From Tanypteryx hageni (taxonomy: Eukaryota > Arthropoda > Insecta > Odonata > Petaluridae), in assembly GCA_028673005.1 (NCBI GenBank), contig CM054113.1:71992500-72056499 (forward strand): a DNA stretch of 64,000 nucleotides, in the 5' to 3' direction. Every line of letters starts with the position of its first letter. Position 1 is the stretch's first letter. Shown piece by piece: positions 43,283-53,590 of this stretch. The position numbers and the translations under genes were made by a program. The notes below the pieces were generated by a model that searched no databases, was not told where the DNA came from, and saw only the letters and a program-made list of their open reading frames with translations.

Positions 43283-43457
43283 AAAAATCTGATGTGGCCA
43301 CCACATGAATTTCTCCATATCTGTAATATTTCTAAAAATTCCAAATAGGTTACATAATAATAAATATTTTAAGAAACTGCGAGAAAATTTTAGACTTGAC
43401 AAAGAACAGAAATAAAATCAAACCATAGCCTTCTGATATTGGATATAGCCACAAAGG
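43283..43457 (+). repeat. Left terminal inverted repeat of the THAP/SWIM transposon
   Basis: It aligns with the complement of 45963-46136 over its length with scattered substitutions and one- to few-base indels. Near the tip, ATGTGG and CCACAT form a small hairpin around CCA. Confidence 0.85.
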
Positions 43458-43473
43458 TTTGGTATCACTCTCC

Positions 43474-43668
43474 CGAATCTCGCTTGCCCGAATATCATAA
43501 TTTCGAATGCCAATTGCCCGACTGTCACTTACTCGAATATCATATTCCCGAATATCATTTTTCCGAATATCCTTTTCCCGAAAATCATTTTCCCGATTAT
43601 CTTAGTCCCGTACGCCAATTGCCCGAATGCCAATTTTCCGAATATCACCTAACCGAATGCAATTTTCT
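43474..43668 (+). repeat. 13-unit, 15-bp subterminal array
   Basis: Units close to CGAATATCATTTTCC start at 43474, 43489, 43504, 43519, 43534, 43549, 43564, 43579, 43594, 43609, 43624, 43639 and 43654, exactly 15 bases apart without an indel. Sequence varies (CGAATGCCAATTGCC, CGAAAATCATTTTCC) but CGA and the spacing hold. It sits 17 bases inside the left inverted repeat and 373 bases before the THAP ORF. The repeating PEYHF-type frame it encodes is a by-product of the 15-base period. Confidence 0.92.
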
Positions 43669-44026
43669 ATTTCACCATCTTTTTGACTAGTTCAGCTTTC
43701 CTGTAACCTTTTTCTCGAGAAAATCACTTCACACGTTCCTTAAAAGGGACGCTGTTAGAACAAAAAACTCACAATAATAATACGCTGTTATAAAAGAGAA
43801 CTCACAATAATAATGCTACATTTATTAAAAGTGATATGAAATCGTAATAAATTACACATTCATAACAATGTCAAATTTATTTACATTCACACACAGGTTC
43901 TGGAGTAAGGTGTACGTGACGTCATCGCATGCTACTCGTTTAAATGTACGACCGTACTGAAAGCACGCGGTTTTAATACTTAGTCCTGTTGCTCCTGTTA
44001 GTCCTGTTCCTGATGTCGTAGCTAAA

Positions 44027-44263
44027 ATGGAGAATATGGAACTTAAGAAGGGTTATAAGTATTGTCTCGTACCTTACTGCTTAAATACAACGATTAAAAC
44101 CCCGATAAAATTGTTCTTCACGCTACCGGTCTCCTTGGGAAAAAATAAGAAGCGGAGAATATTGTGGTTGAAAGCCATGAGGAGATACGCATCTGATATA
44201 TCGAAACGTACAACTGCATTTGTCTGCGAAGATCATTTTAATCTAAGCACTAGTTATATGTAG
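44027..44263 (+). CDS. THAP zinc-finger domain ORF of the transposon
   Basis: The 78-residue frame has the C2CH arrangement of a THAP DNA-binding domain: C13 and C18 (YCLVPYC), FFTLP at 30-34, the conserved W47 (ILWLKAMRR) and C67-x2-H70 (FVCEDHF), with 48 residues between the second and third ligands. THAP domains bind DNA and occur in P-element-like and several other transposases and in host proteins. The ORF ends 8 residues after the last ligand at TATATGTAG. A GTAGGT string overlaps the stop and could be a splice donor into a lost exon. No ATG competes upstream. In context it is probably the DNA-binding part of the element's own protein, and the neighbouring 15-bp array is a candidate binding site. 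Domain call sure, function inferred. Confidence 0.8.
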   Translation: MENMELKKGYKYCLVPYCLNTTIKTPIKLFFTLPVSLGKNKKRRILWLKAMRRYASDISKRTTAFVCEDHFNLSTSYM

Positions 44264-44500
44264 GTACGTAATTTTATTGCTTCGTATTTTAGTTTATGAC
44301 ATATGTCGGCATTGCATTGACATGATGCATATATTTCTGGAGAACGTTGAAAGAGTAAATTTTATTTTATGTTTCAAAGATTAGCATATATATTTTAACA
44401 AAACCTCCATAATGTAATATACCTATTCTAAATACGTAAGACCAAACTTACGGAAATCGTTGGGCTATGAGTTTATTTAGCAAATAATTACTGATGCAGT

Positions 44501-44722
44501 TCATATATTTAAGTACCAAGTTTTTAAGCAAATGCTTTTACAAATGTTACATATTAAGTTAGTTCTGTAATTTAAATATTTTAATAAATTTGTTCCCATA
44601 ACATCCACGAGAGCATGGTATTTTGAAGGACCATGTTTTGTTAAATAAGGGCAGTCATGACACTCCACAGACGTGACTAAATCTTCGTCTTCATCTAACG
44701 CTACACTCACTTCATAACTTCT
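44501..44722 (-). pseudogene. SWIM-type motif remnant continuing the two-exon gene past a stop
   Basis: Directly after the TAA at 44723-44725 and in the same frame the text continues RSYEVSVALDEDEDLVTSVE, CHDCPYLTKHGPSKYHALVD. In the related transposon proteins I know, this position reads like a SWIM zinc finger ('...VDC.DC.AS.GGCKH..AFLMW'). Here the first two cysteines survive (CHDC) but the CxH half is degraded. Beyond it, nuclease-like domains expected in longer relatives are absent. Confidence 0.6.
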
Positions 44723-44834
44723 TTATCTTATTCTGTGTTCAGGGCAAATATTGCCTTTAACAATACAAATGTTTCCTTCTCGCTTCAGTTTAACAAATCC
44801 AACCGAATTACTAACATAGTCTTTCCTCGTTGAC
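44723..44834 (-). pseudogene. Exon 2 of the SWIM-type transposon gene, ending in a premature stop
   Basis: An acceptor TTTTTCTCCCTTTGAG precedes GTCAACGAGG at 44834. Joined to exon 1 in phase 2 it reads DRSTRKDYVSNSVGFVKLKR, EGNICIVKGNICPEHRIR and then TAA. 'RSSRESYGDAAVGYVQLKREG..CTVKC.ICPEH.V' is how the family usually continues, so the splice and frame are supported by homology as I remember it. The stop at 44723-44725 truncates the product just before the SWIM motif. Confidence 0.65.
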
Positions 44835-45399
44835 CTCAAAGGGAGAAAAAAGCCATAAAAGCAACAATGAAATTCGCGACATATACAAAAGAGACATGCA
44901 GTTATGACATACACTTCTACAGTTTTCTTTTAACAAGTATAGGTAATAACTTAGGCAGATAGACACTTAAAACAACAAATGATGATTCTGTAAAGGCAGA
45001 TGGTGATTATTCACACAAACTGGTCGTGTTTTACTTAATATATTTTGTGAATATTAACAAAAGTTTAATATAAATAAAAACTACTATCTAGCATTGTTAT
45101 GCTATTTTACTGTGGAATTCCACGAAGTCTCGGCCTCGTCCATTACCTTTTTTATACTTACCTAACTATATTTTACTTACTAGATACTAGGACAGCATGG
45201 GAAACAATATATAAATAAATATTCTATAATATTAGTTAAAACTAGAGTTGTTTTATCCATTTAATATGGGAAAGCTGTTTTAAGACGTCAATCTATTTTT
45301 ACGTGTTTTGCGTTTCAGTCGAAATAATAGTACTATTACAATAACTGGAAATGAATGCGCTACATCGAACTTGTTTTATCAATTAAATGTAATACAAAC
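44835..45399 (-). other. Inferred 565-bp intron in the transposon gene
   Basis: Donor GTTTGT follows GCGGATAG at 45400 and acceptor CTTTGAG precedes 44834. Removing it restores family wording exactly at ADR|STRKDY without changing the frame. No coding text of the family is visible within. Confidence 0.6.
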
Positions 45400-45533
45400 C
45401 TATCCGCCTTCACTCCACGCATTTCAACATCTAAATATTGCTCCCTATGACTTCCAATATACCGCAAAAGCATGTACGAATCAACGTTGGGAAAATTAGC
45501 AGATCTGGCTACACAAAACCCTTCAGATGCCAT
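45400..45533 (-). pseudogene. Exon 1 of the SWIM-type transposon gene
   Basis: From the ATG at 45533 it reads MASEGFCVARSANFPNVDSY, MLLRYIGSHREQYLDVEMRG, VKADR. Arthropod transposon proteins with SWIM and YqaJ-like nuclease domains often begin with 'M.SEGV.LA...DFP.IDS.M...' and '..EMRGVKA.RSSRESYG', so I place it in that family by wording. The start is chosen because the family begins at this Met; the upstream sequence in the same frame is not similar. About 430 bases of AT-rich leader separate it from the right inverted end. Confidence 0.65.
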
Positions 45534-45962
45534 TTTGCAAAACAAAGTGAAATAAATGCAGGAAGGTGCAGTACTTCTAACAATATTTCTTCTAATACTG
45601 CGTATAGAGGAAAACAAAAGAATTATATCTTTAAAGCTTCTACTTCTATATCGGCACAATGGCTTCTAGTACGGCTAGCATCGGCTAACATGCTTGTGCA
45701 TGCACTGATGTCACTAAACACTCGGCAAACTTTGGCTACCAATCGGATGTGATCGGGTTCGGTATTAACTCGTCCGTTTGAAATTGCTTTTTTATAAATA
45801 TCTGTTAAAAATTTAACGAAAAAACTCTATATTTGCCTATAACAATAGCCATACAATAAAACTTCAAAATTTTTTCGGTAATTCCTGATATTTGACCGTC
45901 CCCCTTTGACGCTTAGTTACGTCTTAGTAACGATCTTTTATAGTTTCGTATTTGTTGGAGCT

Positions 45963-46136
45963 TCGTGGCTATATCCAATATCAGAAGGCTATAAATAGTG
46001 TTTATTTCTGTTCTTTTTAAAGTCTTTAAAATTTTCTGTCAGTTCCTTAAAATATTTATTATCATGTAACATATTTGGAATTTTTAGAAATAATACAGGT
46101 ATGGAGAATGTCATGTGGCGGCCAAATCAGATTTTT
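45963..46136 (-). repeat. Right terminal inverted repeat of the THAP/SWIM transposon
   Basis: Complement of the left end (see 43283-43457). Read on the minus strand it continues as GAAGCTCCAACAAATACG, which is also seen in the orphan copy at 1513-1745. The orphan therefore derives from this end. Confidence 0.85.
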
Positions 46137-47910
46137 ATATATTAGATGCGTAAGGAATACGTGATTTGAATGCTTTAATACGAGAGAGAGAGAGAAGGGG
46201 AGAAACAGATGGAAAGCGAGGCAAAGTTATATGTTACATAGATTAAAAATAATTTTAGGCGTATATGAATTGTATAGCGTAATGTATTTCTTTGTCAAAC
46301 AATTTATATTCGCCCAAAACTATTTTTACTCTCTGGAACACTCAATTATGAACTATGGAATTTATATTTATTGCTTACTTTTTAATACATATAAAAGTTG
46401 GTTTCATTAATTTTTATTTCAATTTTAACATAATACTTCATTCACGCATACCCGTCATATTTGACGGGAAATCACGCTATAATGTTTTAAATATTTTTAA
46501 TTTTTATTCTTTGTCAATTTCTTTTCATTTGTAATTGGCAATGGATTAGATGGAAGAAGAGACTGCCTAGTCTCATTCTTACCCAAATAAAGATTTATAT
46601 CCTTCTATAAATGTAAGCATATACCTACATATTTTTGTCTTTGTGTGTTTGTTATCGAGAAAAAGAGATGCTGGAGGCAAATGTTTACGTCGCATACGAG
46701 TAAATGCTATTGACTAATATATACTCTCCTTTCTTTTTAAATTGTCTTCATTTATATATTTTTAAATGGCTGTCATTGAAAGTTTTTTAACCAGACTTTT
46801 ATGGTTAATTTGAGAAGCAATTATTGAGCTCGCTATACGCTGGAATTCGATTCATAAACTAGGTAGGACATTTTCGACAGAATAACGTTCGAAATGGATT
46901 ATAATTAGCGTCACATCGGTTTTACTTAGAAATCCAATTACCCCATCAATTGCTTCCCAATTAACCACACCAATTATCTGCGCATCATCCCGCGGATGCA
47001 CTTTTCTAATTAAACCTTCCAAAACAGGCGCCGCCATATTTCGGGTGATTGAACTTTTAAGATCGGATGGATCTCTTTAGGGGATATAAAATGATTACAT
47101 TTGCGAAGCAGACACGACGATGGTTAATGAATTGTTTTTGCAATTGCTTTGTTCCTATGTTCGCCATTCTATTCCCTTAGCGTCTTAAAATCGAAAATTT
47201 AAGCTCCTTGCTACATTATAAACCAGTAAGCTATTTTTCGAGTTAAGTATGTGAACTCTGATTCCTATACTATGCGACAAATGCATCTTTAGCTCGTTTT
47301 ATTAATAGAAGAACGTGCTAATGTGATCATTCTATCTGTGGACAATCAACTTCTTTGTTATAGGAGATATTCGTAAATTTTTTTTTGAATTACTAGCTGT
47401 ATGGATTTTCCAATTGGTTCATAGACATTCCGCTAGGTGGCTCAGTAATCTGAAAATTCAAAATTTTGAAATGGTATTGTAGCCAAACCACTGAAGCTAG
47501 AGGAATGAAGTCTTCGCGGATGGGAAGGTCTGGTGAGGACCTAAATTTCAAGGGTGCGGGTTGTTCCCTCCCTGAAGGGAAGAGCAGGCCAGAACTCTGA
47601 AATATTTTACGAGAATACTCTGGCTTTAGCAAGGGTATCTTACTTGTTCTGAATATGAATCAAATATGTATGATTGCTGCCATACTCCTTACTGATATTC
47701 TGTCATGGTTCCATAAAAGCGTCAATTATCCCGTTGGGCAAGTGATCAGCTATATTTTTTTATTTTTGTCAATTTATTAAAACAAAGCAATAACGCAAAA
47801 TCAATATTGGCGAGTAATAAGAGAAAATAATGGTACATTTGAAGTATACGCACACTATTTATCAAGCTAGAATTTTTCTTCAGAGATGTGTCTTCTGTGT
47901 ATATAGTACA
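46137..47910. other. No gene recognised
   Basis: AT-rich. Short GA tract at 46180. 46850-47040 and 47480-47620 have slightly higher GC and a frame of about 60-80 codons each with no family wording. Confidence 0.45.
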
Positions 47911-47912
47911 TA

Positions 47913-49174
47913 GAGGATTGATCAAAAATATTCGGGACAGAATTTTTAACAAAGTAACTACTAAGTGCATCATAGTGAAAACTATGTAGGAGATTTGGCA
48001 ACATCGCCTGATGCGATATGCCAGAGGAGCAGGTGTTAGCATGAGTAAGTGGTGAGTGAGTTGTTCAACAGTGCAAGTGTGTTTTCCCGTCCGACGTAGT
48101 GCGAAACCGATATGTTGAAGGAGCAACGTGTTTGCATCAAGTTTTTTGTAAACTTGGTAACACGGCCACGGCTATGAAAAGCTGTAACAAGCATTCGGAG
48201 AAACAGCGATGAGTCGGTCCAAGACATTTGAGTGGTATTCACGCATCAAAAATGGCCTCACTTCCGTCGACGACCATCCACACACAGGTCCGCCATCAAC
48301 GGCGCGAACAAACGAGACTCTTGACCGTGTCAATGCTTTAATCCTTGGAAACCGACGTTTGACGATCGGAGAGATTGCTGATGAACTGAACATTTCATAT
48401 GGAACATGTCAAGCGATACTTACGCACGATCACGGGATGAAACGCGTTTCGGCAAAACTTGTTCCCCGCCTTCTCACGCAAGATCAGATGGAACAGCGTG
48501 TGGCAGTGTGCCGCCAACTTTTGCAACGTGCTGAAAATGATGCCAGCTTCTTGCCAAGCATTATCACTGGTGATGAATCATGGGGTTTATTGGTACGACC
48601 CTGAGACAAAACAAATGTCGTCACAATAAATAAAATGTCAAGACAAGGCTGATCGCTTTCTTTGACGCGGAGGTTCTGGTACACCATGAATTTCTTCCAC
48701 AAGGCCAGACTATGAATCACACTCTTTACAGAACCGTTTTGCAACGCCTTCGAAATGCAGTTCGTCGGAAACGTCCTCACAGGTGGTCTTCTGGTAACTG
48801 GCTACTGCACCACGATAATGCGCCATGTCACGCGGACCTCAGTGTCAGAGAATTCTTGGCCAAGCACAGCATCCCAGTGGTTTCCCACCCACCAGATTTG
48901 CCCCCCTCTGACTTATTCCTCTTCCGCAGACTGAAGATCACCCTGAAGGGGAAAAGATTTCAAGATGTCGCAGAAATAAAACTGAATACGAAACGGCAGC
49001 TGCAGGCTATTCCGAAACCGGCCTAATAGTCATGCATTGAAAAGTGGAAGGATCGCTGGAACCGCTGCATACAATCTGGAGGATCGTACTTTGAAGGAGA
49101 TAACTTCGAGTAACTTGTAAATGCTTTTGTTTTTGTTCAATAAATTCTGTCCCGGATATTTTTGATCAGCCCTC
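47913..49174 (+). mobile_element. mariner element (DD34D type), full length but decayed
   Basis: Inverted ends GAGGATTGATCAAAAATATT at 47913 and the complement of GAGGGCTGATCAAAAATATC ending at 49174 extend through CGGGACAGAATTT, about 33 bases with few mismatches. TA dinucleotides flank both sides (47911-47912, 49175-49176), the mariner target duplication. Length 1262 bp is normal for mariner. It carries a broken transposase on the plus strand. Confidence 0.92.
48110..49090 (+). pseudogene. mariner transposase, broken
   Basis: A degraded N-terminal helix-turn-helix (QRVCIKFFVNLGNTATAMKS in shifted frames) leads into the open piece 48209-48604. This has MSRSKTFEWYSR, RRLTIGEIADELNISYGTCQ (second helix-turn-helix), MKRVSAKLVPRLLTQDQ and the first catalytic aspartate in ITGDESW. 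One extra G at about 48586 shifts the frame; YWYDPETKQMSS follows, then a stop and a small deletion. Frame resumes at FFDAEVLVHHEFLPQGQTMN, and LLHHDNAPCHAD has the second aspartate. The third aspartate in PPDLPPSDLF lies only 31 residues on instead of 34. The expected 'PPYSPDLPPSD' lacks three residues, so a 9-base in-frame loss hit the catalytic region. Dead transposase. Confidence 0.88.
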
Positions 49175-49176
49175 TA

Positions 49177-49518
49177 TATACTTATGCATGTGCATGTATT
49201 GGTGCAAACGTTTATATGCATACACATATTTCGTATAACGAGCTGGATTAGCCAACCTTTGTTGCTTTAAACATCAACCAACATTATGACCGACATACAC
49301 TCCGGGGATATAATTTGAACTTTAAATTCCAGGTAATTGATAAATACATTGAGTAAGATGTACGCTTTTCCGAAGTATATAATCGCAATTTTGGAGCATC
49401 TGTTTCACTGGCTGCAATTTGCTTAACAAACATTTATTTTGGAAGATTTAAATGACGAATATAACATTAAATAAATAATAATAGAGTACATATGAAAGAA
49501 TGGTTCACATAAAATGTG
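49177..49518. other. No gene seen
   Basis: AT-rich spacer before a microsatellite. Confidence 0.5.
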
Positions 49519-49632
<114 letters not shown>

Positions 49633-49729
49633 ATGTCAACAAGGTGTTGGGATGAGGAAACCCAGTGAGCACTCACCAATCAGACGACTTCAGGTTGGCG
49701 AGGCCCCGGGGATGTCGAAGCGACACACG

Positions 49730-51356
49730 TAAAATAACACAAAAACACAGAAACATCATACCATAAATAGTAGCATCGTATTCTACACATAAAAACAAGC
49801 AAAAAGTGTCAAATAAATATATGGTCGCAAGCGTTTCGTTAGCGAGATATGGTAACATTATATCTGGCAACGATAAATGGCAAATGGAAACAAAAGAACT
49901 CAAGCAACGTAGTTTTGGAACAAAAGATTAATTGTAAACAAAACGGCTTCTAGTCAGTTACCAACGGTTTACAGACGATGTTCAAAGTAGCCACCATTAC
50001 ATTCAAGACAACTGAGCCCTCTTGCGCCAATAATTCCTGGTCCGCTGTAAGACGTCAGGCATGTTGCGTATTGCCGTCCCAGCCGCTTCAATGGCATTCC
50101 GCAGCTCTTCCCGCGTGTTACATTGGTGGGCGTAAACGATGCTCTTTTGATGGCCCCAGAAGTAGAAATCTGCAGGAGTGAGATCGGGTGATCGTGGAGG
50201 CTACGCAACTAGACCGTTTCGTCCTATCCATCGACCTGGGTAATACCCATCCAAATGCCCCTTGACATCGAGAGAATAATGGTCAGGAGCCTCATCATGC
50301 AATACTCACATTGTCTGCCGCGTTGCCAATGATACGTCGTCCAGTAATTTCGGTAATTCTTCCGATAGAAACTGTAAATAGGTGGGCCCTGATAGTCGAG
50401 ATGGTAGCTCATAAGGACCTAGTAGGAGATCGCCAATTATTCCCACCCAAACATTTATTGAGAATTGCTGTTGAAATCGTGTTTCATGCGATGAATGTGG
50501 ATTTTCCTCAGCCCATGTGTGCTGGTTACGGCTGTTCAAAATCCCATTCCGTGTGAAGCATCCATCACCAAAACTCGGCTTAGAAAGGTTGGATCTGCTG
50601 CAACCTGCCTCAGTATCCATTCGCAGCATGCACGTCGACGCTCAGAATCCAGCAGCGGTTGCAGAGCTTGAACAGGCTGTACATGGAACGGATACAGCAA
50701 CTGATCATGTAACACCCTCCACACCGTTGTCTGTGACCTCTGGTCACGAGAAGCCAACCGCTTGGTACTAATACCAGGGGACCGTTCAATGGAATGCAGA
50801 ATATCATCTTCCACATCGGCGCTCCTGCAACTTCGTGGTCTACAGCGTTTCTCATACTGGGCCGCATGTGACCTGTTTCTCTCAGACGACGTTCCAGGGA
50901 AATGAACGTCCTGCGATTTGGATGCCGCCGTTGTGGGTACCTTTCGGCATTAAGACGTGCTGCGGCTGCAATGTTACGCTCTACTTCTCCGTACAGCTAT
51001 ATCAGGTCTGTTAATTAATCGAATGAATAATCCGCATTATTTGCCATTCTTCGTTACGTTAACTAGTCTACCGTTCAGTGAACACCACGGCACTAGAACA
51101 ATAAGACTGTAGTGACTTCGCACGAGCCTGCAGACTGAATGATTGCATATCGTTGCGTATTGTTGTTGATTATTCCGTATTGTTGATGATTATTGGTCTG
51201 GAACGCGGCGCTACCTCATCGTTGCCAGATTTAATGTTACCATATCTCGCTAACGAAGCGGTTGCGACCATATATTTGTTTGATACTTTTTGCTTGTTTT
51301 TATGTGTAGAAGACGATGCTACTATTTTAGGTATGTAATTAAGAATCACCCTGTAT
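49730..51356 (-). mobile_element. DD41D-type mariner relative with ~130-bp inverted repeats
   Basis: The left part 49768-49880 (TAGTAGCATCGTATTCTACA, CATAAAAACAAGCAAAAAGT, ATATATGGTCGCAAGCG, GTTAGCGAGATATGGTAACA) is the complement of 51205-51330 with few changes. The right tip ends CACCCTGTA at about 51356, next to TATA. The left tip is diverged, so the left boundary is approximate. It contains a broken transposase on the minus strand. Two 39-residue open frames, one in each repeat, are mirror images of each other and not genes. Confidence 0.8.
49985..51000 (-). pseudogene. DD41D-type transposase, broken
   Basis: Pieces in order on the minus strand: a basic N-terminal region (RNIAAAARLNAERYPQRRHP), ILHSIERSPGISTKRLASRD, TTVWRVLHDQLLYPFHVQPV and LSRVLVMDAS in one frame. 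After a frameshift come FGDGCFTRNGILNSRNQHTW (first catalytic aspartate kept), NVWVGIIGDLLLGPYELP and LPKLLDDV. After another, HDEAPDHYSLDVKGHLDGYY holds the second aspartate, then PGRWIGRNGLVA, a stop, and PPRSPDLTPADFYFWGHQKS with the third. Counting HD to AD gives 41 intervening positions. Frameshifts and stops abolish it. Confidence 0.85.
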
Positions 51357-51711
51357 ATATCCGTTCCTGTTCATACATAAATACATTATATATATATATA
51401 TACATGAACGGGCGGATATAGGGTCAGGCGGCCTCCTAGGACCTCGCGTCTACGGCCGCGAGACAGTTAGTGTTAACAGTGTCAACAGTTTGGTGTGGAA
51501 GAGGAGAGAAATTTATGCATTGCGTGAGCAAAATTTCCAACACAAAGAAGCGATCATATATCCTAAGTGATGGCAAAGATCACCTTAAACTATTTTTGGC
51601 AAAGGCCAGTCTCAACTGATCGATATCATTGAAAAATAATTATTTTTGAGGGTTCCACATGAAGACTTTGTGCCACAATCGACCTGCGATCCGATTGGTA
51701 CCACAAATTCC

Positions 51712-51752
<41 letters not shown>

Positions 51753-51925
51753 CGCGGATATACATATGTATGTATGTGTGTGTGTGGTACGTATTGCTTT
51801 TTCCCAGAAAGCAATCGGCGCCATAAAAATGTTTGTTTAGGGTGAGAGATCGGTCGTACAGCTCCCTGCAAGCACACATACACCGTACTTTCTTTTGGCA
51901 TCTTGCAGTAACTTGTCCGACCTTA
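51357..51925. other. No gene; AT microsatellites
   Basis: Short AT repeats at 51387-51400 and 51715-51751. The Tyr/Ile runs in overlapping frames are from the latter. 51400-51480 is GC-richer with a TTAACAGTGTCAACAGT stretch; no gene. Confidence 0.5.
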
Positions 51926-52500
51926 TAAAAAAAGGCAGTAGTAGGAAGAGCGAGGAGGGTGAGAGGTGAAGGAAGGAGAGGAACAGGATGAGGTGGAGGC
52001 GGATGAGAAGGAGATGAGCAGCTCGTGTATAAGGCAATAAAGGACGCAGGGGTTGAATTGCCAGGTGGGGCAGGTTGGCGGGAAAATGGAGTGTTGGAGG
52101 TGGAGGGTAAGGTGAGACGTGGAAAATGGAAGGTGGAAAGGGTAGACGGTAGAGGAAGCTAAAGGAAGTTCGTGTGCGTGTGTGTGTGCGCTGCGGAGAA
52201 GGCAACGAACGGGTTCCTTCCTCGGAAACGCACAACTGCCTGGGTAAACGTGAGCGTCCATTCCTCCTCCTCACCGTTCTCCGTAACCTCTCTCTTATTG
52301 GGGTAAGGAATGGAGGAGATTCGAAGGGGAAAGAGAGAAAAGCAAGCGGACGAGGGGGGGGGGATATAGAGAATCGGACGCAACGACGGAGGGGTCAGCG
52401 GGATTGCAGGAGGTGAAGGAGGGACAGGGAGGGAGAAAGAAATGGACCGATGGATGGAAAGGGATGGAGATGGGATGGGGATTTAGAAGATGTTGAGAAG
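51926..52500. repeat. Purine-rich low-complexity island
   Basis: GAGGAGGGTGAGAGG-like sequence on the plus strand to 52150, a (GT) stretch at 52173-52190, and GGGGAAAGAGAG-like sequence to 52500. The Ser/Pro/Leu-rich minus-strand frames of 80-145 codons are compositional. Confidence 0.65.
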
Positions 52501-53590
52501 GTAAGAAAAATTCGTGGAAATAATGGAAAGAAAGTTGCATTCGGTGTGCGTTTAGGGAAGATTTAACCGACAGGAGAGAATGAGGATGGAAAGCGGTGAC
52601 ACTTCCGGATTAAACAATGTGTGGGAGAAACATGGATAACTCAAAACTCACGCGCGTTAATAAAGTTTGTTTTATTTGTTTGAAATCACAACAATCAGGA
52701 AATTAATAATGAATTGGGTGCGTTACGCTAAGGAGTCATTAACCACAATGTCCATTTTTGTTTATAGTAATGTGGTAGCCCCCCTTGGATTTATTAAAAT
52801 TTTCCAAATTTCAAATTTTCATTAAATTATATCACAGGATTAAGGAGTTCATTCTTGATCGTTTTGGCTAAAGTTTGCCTCGGAATTAGATATCTAAAAC
52901 CGCTATATACAATATTAAACTTGTTTTTTAAACTGAGAAAGATTTTGCATTGGCATAACAGGGATGTAAGCATAATTACACGCAATACCAGCGATTTTAT
53001 TTATCATGCTTTTTATAATGCACGTGTATCATAAATTAGGTAGACTTCTTATGCAAAACCGAAGGTGCGATTCGTGAGGTATTTTCTGCAGAGTTGCTTA
53101 CAAGTTTACTTATAATGTCGAGTACATACCTACACGATGTTGTGCCCCAGGTCTGGCACAGATTATGCAAGCCATTAACGGGAATGATATTACATCCTTT
53201 GTTTATTTTGGAATTTTGTTGAGAGTTTAGAGAAATTATTTTCTAAAAATTTAGTTCAATTCGTGCCTTTAATCATTTTTGATGCCGGAGGATATATTTG
53301 ATTGGAACGAAAAAATCCGAGAAGAAAAACATACCTTCCGATAGTTTAATAGTGAACTTACTATCAAAACTTTTGGATCGACGGACTAGGCTGCAATCTA
53401 AGCGCGCGCAACCGTTCCCATAACAAGAGCTCTCTATCTTATGCCACCAAAATACCAGTTAGAAATAAATAAAACGGGATCGGTGAGATCCGACTGCGAG
53501 TCTCCGAATCGGGAATTTTTCTCTACCTTTTTACACGTTTCGTGAAGGGTTCAGAGGGATAAGACTTTAAGAACGAATTTGAGAAAATCC
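52501..53590. other. No gene seen
   Basis: AT-rich; nothing recognised until the palindrome at 53591. Confidence 0.5.

Larger units (their letters stand above)
43283..46136. mobile_element. 2.85-kb DNA transposon with long inverted ends, THAP ORF and SWIM-type gene
   Basis: The left end (43283-43457) and right end (45963-46136) are inverted repeats of about 170 bases, each starting AAAAATCTGATxTGGCCxCC and ending near GGATATAGCCACxAAG. Inside, left to right, lie a 13 x 15-bp array, a plus-strand THAP-domain ORF, and a minus-strand two-exon gene whose second exon runs into a SWIM-like motif and a stop. Convergent coding and a missing middle suggest an internally deleted copy of a longer element. 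Orphan ends of the same family are at 1513-1745 and 60009-60072. I find no convincing target duplication (flanks CTAGTATG and ATATATTA). The superfamily is not assigned. Confidence 0.75.

Noticed and set aside
42782..43402. Overlapping frames of 158 and 124 codons on opposite strands
   Set aside because: They are the 14-bp minisatellite plus flanks; the unit length cycles all frames without stops.
43439..43690. Frame with PEYHF-type pentapeptide repeats
   Set aside because: Direct consequence of the 15-bp array, which is better explained as a subterminal repeat; overlaps the inverted end.
45308..45752. Plus-strand frames preceded by TTTTGCGTTTCAG, resembling a second exon for the THAP gene
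   Set aside because: They lie opposite exon 1 of the minus-strand SWIM-type gene, whose family wording is much stronger; the plus frames have no recognisable motif.
51153..51338. 61-codon frame containing LPYLANEAVATIYLFDTF
   Set aside because: It is the mirror of 49673-49903 and lies in the inverted repeat of the DD41D element.
51837..52274. 145-codon minus-strand frame
   Set aside because: Compositional artefact of a purine-rich plus strand; overlapping alternatives look equally open.
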